From the NCBI GenBank assembly GCA_963169765.1, contig CAUJEN010000033.1, positions 1 to 64,000 on the forward strand: a stretch of 64,000 bases of DNA, written 5' to 3'. The translations under genes were made by a program, and so were the position numbers. Source of the DNA: QWHO01 sp021404945 (GTDB taxonomy: Bacteria; Vulcanimicrobiota; Xenobia; Xenobiales; QWHO01). The notes under the pieces were generated by a model. That model saw only the letters and a list, made by a program, of their open reading frames with translations. It ran no database searches and was not told where the DNA came from. This document shows positions 59,593 to 64,000 of the stretch, piece by piece. How positions within the stretch are numbered: the first letter of the stretch is position 1; each line of letters begins with the position of its first letter.

Positions 59593-62500
59593 ATGCTCGG
59601 CATGTCCTCTCTTGGCCAGATAATCGCCAACTCTACAAGCAACCTCAATCTGACGAACCTGCCGGGCAAGCCAGGGACCGGATCCCTGTTGGATGGCTCG
59701 AAGGGTCCGGATATCTCGAAACTGGTGACCTCCGACAAGTTGAAGACCGGTTATGAGAGTATCCTGCGCGATATCCCGCGTGAGACGGTCCTGACTCCCA
59801 AGCCTCTCTTCCCGGAGCCCAGGAACGAGACCAGCCTTTCGGATACAATGCGCGAGGCGCAAAAGAATGCCGAGCTTCATCAGGAGCGAGAAGCTCAGAC
59901 CCGTAAGCAGACGGAGACCATCTCCCGCCGCAACGAGATGATCGAACGAAGCCAGCAGCTGGCTGATCGTTGGAATGCGGTGGTCTCATCGGGCTCCCGT
60001 GCAGATGCTGAGGCCCTTCACCGGGAGGCCAGCGAGCTCATGGCCGAGCTGGGGGGATTCGAGCAAGACTCTTTCAGTGCGGAGAATCTCCAGTTTCTCC
60101 GGAAGCTGAGCCAGGCTGGACAGAACCTGTCCAAGGAGTTCGAGCAACCGCCTCCCAAGGAACAGGCCCAGCAACCCGCCGTCCAGCGCGACCAGAGCCT
60201 GGACACGGTCGCCAAACGGGTCTTGCCCGAGCCAACCGATCAGAAAAAAACGGAGCCCAGGCCTCCAGCTAGCGAGGGCGCTCAGTTGGAGTTACCCGGA
60301 GGTCAGCGCACCAAGGACGGTCAGCGTGTTCACCTCCCGCAGCCCCAGACTCCCCCCGAGAAGTTCCTGGAGCGCGGATTCACCGCCCACCCCAGCACTC
60401 TGCCTGAGTCCGCCAGGCCAAAGGACAACCGCGAGCTGGTCAGCAGCGAGCCACCCGCCGAGCACGAGGAGTCCGAGGGGGCCAAACGCGCCCGGGCGGG
60501 TGTTCCTCAAAGGGTTGAGGGGTCCAAGGGTCAGGGCCGTGATTCAAGCCAGAATCAGAGCTTCGACCGCCCGGCCGACGAGTCTCCCGCTCCTCGGGCT
60601 GAAAAGCTCGCTCCCCGGGCGGAGTCGCGCGACGGAAGTCAGCTAGCTGGTGATTCTGGCAAGCCGACGCAATCTCCGCGCTCTGAAGCCGGCAAGTCCT
60701 CCCCGCGTACCGATGCTGGCAAGCCCGCCCCCACGCCCGAGCCGGCCCCGCGCACCGATGCCGGCAAGCCCGCCCCCACGCCCGAGCCCGCCCCGCGCAT
60801 CGATGCCGGCAAGCCCACGCCCGAGCCGGCCCCCCGCACCGATGCCGGCAAGCCCGGCAAGCCAGGCGAGGCGGCGACTCTACCCACCGGGTCTCCAGTC
60901 CAGGCGACCGGCAAGCCCGCACCGGCGCAGCCCTCGACCCCTGCTCCAGCTGTTCCGGTTCACTCGGAGGCGAGTCTGCCGGCAGTGCCGATGACTGATG
61001 AGGTGCCCAGGCAGACCCCGGGACCCCAGGGCGCACCGGGCCGGACAGAACCGACTCAGGCTCAGCCTGGTCGGCCCTCCGAGCTAAGAGTCGACCAGGG
61101 AATGCGTCCTGTGGATTCGACTCCGGCCGCGGCCCCCGTAAAGGCAGAGCTGGCCGGTGCTCAGCTCCGGCCGGTGGAGAGCGCGCCCACAACCGATCGG
61201 TCCTCTCGCACCGAGAAGAAGGAATCCTCCCGAGAATCGGAAGCCCCTCAGTCGGGGGGGCGAGGCACCAGGGCTGTTGGTGTCTCGGCTGGCGGAGGTG
61301 AGGGCAGTTCTGACCCGATTCGCTCCATTCAGAAGTCTCTGACTGGCGCGGCGGGGCGTCTGGATGAGGGTGAGCCCCGAAAAGAGTCGGTCGCGCGCCA
61401 GGATACCCCACGCCAAGAGGGTCGGCCTCAGCCCCCCCCGCGCCCTGAGGTCTTGCCTCCGCGCGTTCAAGCCGCTCCTCCGACATATCTGGAGCCCTCT
61501 ATCCTTCGCCCAGAGACGGTTCCTCCACGACTGGAGTCTGCTCCGGCGGAAACGCCGCCTGCGGTCGTCCCCCGAGTCGAGTCGGCACAGCCAGCGCCCC
61601 ACGTTTTCCGCCTGGAACCTCCCCCCACTCAGCCTGCTCCCGCGCCGCGTGCCGAGACGCCGGCCACTCAGCCTGCTCCCGCTCCGCGTGCCGAGACGCC
61701 GGCCACTCAGCCTGCTCCCGCGCCGCGTGCCGAGACGCCGGCCACCCCGACACCCGCTGCTCCTCGAATCGAGGCACCGGGCCGTCTGGAGCCGGCACCT
61801 GCCCCGCCCGTCGAGACGGTCAGGGTTTTTCCGCGGTCTGAGACAGAGCTCGGCCCCCACTTCGAGACGGCTCAGCCTGTCCCGGCAGGACAGCAGGCGT
61901 CACGTCCGGCTGAAGCAAAGCCCGCACCGGTCATTCCGCAGGTCCAGGTCGCTCCACCCGAGACCGAGCGGGTTGAGGCCCCCGGCGAGCCAGCTCCGCC
62001 CCCACCGCAGCAACGAACGGCGCCGGTTCTGCAGCCTGGCACCCAGGCGGCGGCCGTGGAGATGCAGCGCCAGCAGGTGGCCGCTCGGGAGTCGGCGCCA
62101 GCGGGTGATCCGGCCCGGCTGACGCAGCAGGCTCCTGGAATTCAGGCGGCTCAGGTGGCGCAGGCGGCTCCCGCGATGTCGGGACCGTCCGAGCGCAAGA
62201 CCAGCGACCAGAATCGTGGTCTTGAAGGAGAGGATTCCGAAGGGGGAATCCTGGGTGCTCCGGATAGCTCGGTGCGCGCTCCGCACGGAGGTGCCGGGCA
62301 GCGCGAGGCGGAGAGCATTCGCAAGCAGGATCGGGCCCTGTCCGGCTCGGTCGGTCGTCGTGACGAGGACCGTCAGGCCGAGGAGAGGGCCGGTCAGTCG
62401 GGAGTAGCCGGTCTGCTGCAGAACGGTTGGAACTGGCTGACTGGAAGCTCTTCGTCGGAGGTTCGGCAGGGGGAGGCTCAGGCCAGTGTCTGGGCGGCGA

Positions 62501-64000
62501 GCGCCATCGCGCCCGCTGCCTCGGCAGTCCTAGTGCCTGGAATGGGAGGAGTGGCAGCCGGGGCCGCCGCTGTGGCGGCCGGCTATACGATGGTCACGGA
62601 TGCCCAGGGTAAGGCCGTGGCTCAGGTTCCGACTGAGCAGTTGCAGAAAGCGGGTACGGTGGAGAGGGCCCAGCTCTCGTCCCTTCTGGGGGGAGTGGGA
62701 CGGTCCGTGGGCAGCGCGGCCGGCTCACTGGCCTGGGCTTTTGCTGGCGGAGCCACCCAGACGACTCAGAGCACGGCCTCAGCACCAGCTCCGGCTCCGA
62801 TGGCTGCCCCTCAGGGCTTCCCCGCGCCGCTCTGGGAAACCGTTCGACCCGCGGATCAGGAAGCACTCTCCCGAACCTTCCAGAGCCTGCCGCAAGCAGA
62901 GCAGGAGCGCTTGTTGGCCAGTGTCAACAGACTGGAGACTCCCGAGCAGCAGTCGCGTCTGCTCAACGCAGCCTCGCGCACCACCTTCCAGGATCCTCCC
63001 AATTACGACCTGGCTCACAGCGTCTGGCAGGCGGCCGCCCGGGCGGGCCAGCCGGCTCCCGATGGTCAGATCCTGACCATGCAGGGCATGCCTATCGTGA
63101 TCAGCAACAACAGCAACGTCCTGGCCGAGGTGAGTGAGGGCCGGATACAGTTCGGGCCGCGCTTCCTTAGCCTGGCCCCGGAAGCGCGCGTGGAAGCCTT
63201 CCAGAACGAAGAGGGCCACGCCCTGTATATGGCCAGCCAGGAGCGCTACGGCGTCAACTTCCGCCGCGAATTGAGCGAGACCTCGAGGACCGACGGGACC
63301 GACCGTCTGACCAGCAGCCCACGTCCTGACTTCGGTCAGTTGCGCGCGGCTCTGGCCGAAGGGCCCGAGGGGCTGGAGCGGCGGGCTCTCAGCAATCGAC
63401 TGACCGAGTTGGGCCTCACCAACCTGACTCCCGAGCAGATCGAGCAATACCGCACGGATCCTCAGGCCCTGCAACGGGCTCTGCCCGAGGGAGCTCCCGA
63501 GGCCAGTCGCATTCTCGAGCAAAGCCGCCGTCAGGCGCGCCAGGATGCTCGCTCGCTGCAACAGCACGATGCGGTCCGGCGTCACCACCTCAGCCAGGTG
63601 CTTGGACAGGTAGGAGTGCAGCCTGTGCCCACCGGAGCCGACCTGCAGAGTCTCAGCCAGGACCCGGCCGCCCTGGACCAGTATCTGCGCGAGCACGCCG
63701 ACCCGGCGCGGCTCGGGCGCTACCTCGAAGGGCGCCCCGGAGCCAACCCCGGCAGTCAGATGGCGACACTGGTCGGGGAGCGCACCAGCCACTCCTTCGA
63801 CAATCTGCCTGAGCTTTACAACGACCTGCGTTTCATGGACCCGAACGAGCGCAGCGAACACTTCCCGGCTACTGACCGCCTGCTGCGCACGGAGGGAGCT
63901 ACCGCTCAGAGCGACGCCACCGGAGCGGTGCGCCCGGGCGGACTGCTTCAAGACTCGGACTATATCCGCAGTCTGGAGCGGCAGCGCGAAACTCTTGTTA
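59593..64000 (+). CDS. Very long Pro-rich multidomain protein, partial (runs off the window)
   Basis: At least 1,469 residues are encoded without a stop. Residues 1-230 are helical and charged. Residues about 230-870 are Pro/Ala-rich with repeats (R-T-D-A-G-K-P-A-P-T-P-E-P-A-P, then TQPAPAPRAETPA). A hydrophobic Gly/Ala segment lies near 975-1000 (IAPAASAVLVPGMGGVAAGAAAVAAGY). A predicted globular domain has N1205-E-E-G-H1209-A-L, which resembles the HExxH zincin site with the first His replaced by Asn. The size, repeats and a trapped protease-like domain recall polymorphic-toxin or effector proteins, but no toxin tip is visible. ATG 59593 is the likely start; TTG 59581 is possible. Confidence 0.72.
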   Translation, partial: MLGMSSLGQIIANSTSNLNLTNLPGKPGTGSLLDGSKGPDISKLVTSDKLKTGYESILRDIPRETVLTPKPLFPEPRNETSLSDTMREAQKNAELHQEREAQTRKQTETISRRNEMIERSQQLADRWNAVVSSGSRADAEALHREASELMAELGGFEQDSFSAENLQFLRKLSQAGQNLSKEFEQPPPKEQAQQPAVQRDQSLDTVAKRVLPEPTDQKKTEPRPPASEGAQLELPGGQRTKDGQRVHLPQPQTPPEKFLERGFTAHPSTLPESARPKDNRELVSSEPPAEHEESEGAKRARAGVPQRVEGSKGQGRDSSQNQSFDRPADESPAPRAEKLAPRAESRDGSQLAGDSGKPTQSPRSEAGKSSPRTDAGKPAPTPEPAPRTDAGKPAPTPEPAPRIDAGKPTPEPAPRTDAGKPGKPGEAATLPTGSPVQATGKPAPAQPSTPAPAVPVHSEASLPAVPMTDEVPRQTPGPQGAPGRTEPTQAQPGRPSELRVDQGMRPVDSTPAAAPVKAELAGAQLRPVESAPTTDRSSRTEKKESSRESEAPQSGGRGTRAVGVSAGGGEGSSDPIRSIQKSLTGAAGRLDEGEPRKESVARQDTPRQEGRPQPPPRPEVLPPRVQAAPPTYLEPSILRPETVPPRLESAPAETPPAVVPRVESAQPAPHVFRLEPPPTQPAPAPRAETPATQPAPAPRAETPATQPAPAPRAETPATPTPAAPRIEAPGRLEPAPAPPVETVRVFPRSETELGPHFETAQPVPAGQQASRPAEAKPAPVIPQVQVAPPETERVEAPGEPAPPPPQQRTAPVLQPGTQAAAVEMQRQQVAARESAPAGDPARLTQQAPGIQAAQVAQAAPAMSGPSERKTSDQNRGLEGEDSEGGILGAPDSSVRAPHGGAGQREAESIRKQDRALSGSVGRRDEDRQAEERAGQSGVAGLLQNGWNWLTGSSSSEVRQGEAQASVWAASAIAPAASAVLVPGMGGVAAGAAAVAAGYTMVTDAQGKAVAQVPTEQLQKAGTVERAQLSSLLGGVGRSVGSAAGSLAWAFAGGATQTTQSTASAPAPAPMAAPQGFPAPLWETVRPADQEALSRTFQSLPQAEQERLLASVNRLETPEQQSRLLNAASRTTFQDPPNYDLAHSVWQAAARAGQPAPDGQILTMQGMPIVISNNSNVLAEVSEGRIQFGPRFLSLAPEARVEAFQNEEGHALYMASQERYGVNFRRELSETSRTDGTDRLTSSPRPDFGQLRAALAEGPEGLERRALSNRLTELGLTNLTPEQIEQYRTDPQALQRALPEGAPEASRILEQSRRQARQDARSLQQHDAVRRHHLSQVLGQVGVQPVPTGADLQSLSQDPAALDQYLREHADPARLGRYLEGRPGANPGSQMATLVGERTSHSFDNLPELYNDLRFMDPNERSEHFPATDRLLRTEGATAQSDATGAVRPGGLLQDSDYIRSLERQRETLV

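Overview
The window is high-GC bacterial chromosome with tightly packed genes, many of them joined by ATGA, GTGA or TGATG stop/start overlaps, and standard codon use. There is no rRNA, phage or IS transposase, so the organism cannot be named. A tRNA-Arg, prepilin-like genes, a BTAD-type activator, a Ser/Thr-kinase-like protein fused to an FGE-like domain, and many small secreted or Pro/Gly-rich proteins suggest a free-living, possibly uncultured bacterium. Large antisense ORFs here are by-products of high GC and are not called.

Layout. 0-5 kb: a palindromic intergenic repeat, a chromate-transporter-like permease with a haem-binding-like partner, tRNA-Arg(CCU), a protein O-mannosyltransferase-like enzyme and an RluD-family pseudouridine synthase. 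5-12 kb: an aldehyde dehydrogenase/aminotransferase pair that fits putrescine/GABA catabolism, then a tight run of secreted protein, nucleotidyltransferase, phosphoesterase and purine permease. 12-24 kb: repeat-rich proteins, a DUF1444-like protein, VapBC lying between duplicated fragments, a lipoprotein, a large hypothetical and a second NCS2-like permease, a decayed VapC, a graspetide precursor, and an AbiE toxin-antitoxin pair with a palindromic operator. 24-31 kb: secreted proteins, three prepilin-like genes (two broken), NAD synthetase and a caspase-fold-like secreted protein. 31-47 kb: the DUF2157/DUF4401/GDYXXLXY trio, a receiver-domain protein, an ADP-ribosylglycohydrolase, a second VapC/AbrB pair, a CDP-alcohol phosphatidyltransferase, a SRAP protein, a transglutaminase-like protein that lacks its Cys, TrpC, a GNAT and the kinase/FGE-like fusion. 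47-64 kb: the graspetide locus, a subtilase, several small Gly/Ala-rich proteins, a BTAD regulator and a very long Pro-rich protein that runs off the end.

The most interesting system is at 48.8-53.1 kb. A precursor carries the microviridin-type leader motif (PFFEGFLEGQ), two cores reading T-M-A-Y-P-S-D-S-D-A-D and six GIEAPEP repeats. It is followed by an ATP-grasp ligase and then by an unusual phosphoribosyltransferase/AMMECR1-like/helical fusion protein. The cores closely resemble marinostatin, a two-ester protease inhibitor, and lack the lysine used for the microviridin lactam. A second precursor with the same leader motif (PFFDQLLEDQ) and two or three cores sits about 30 kb away with no ligase beside it, which suggests one ligase acts on two precursors. 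A subtilisin-like protease lies just upstream of the first locus.

Other themes are a modular palindromic repeat present in four copies plus a fragment, and repeated gain and decay of toxin-antitoxin modules (two VapBC-type pairs and one AbiE pair, with two VapC relics).
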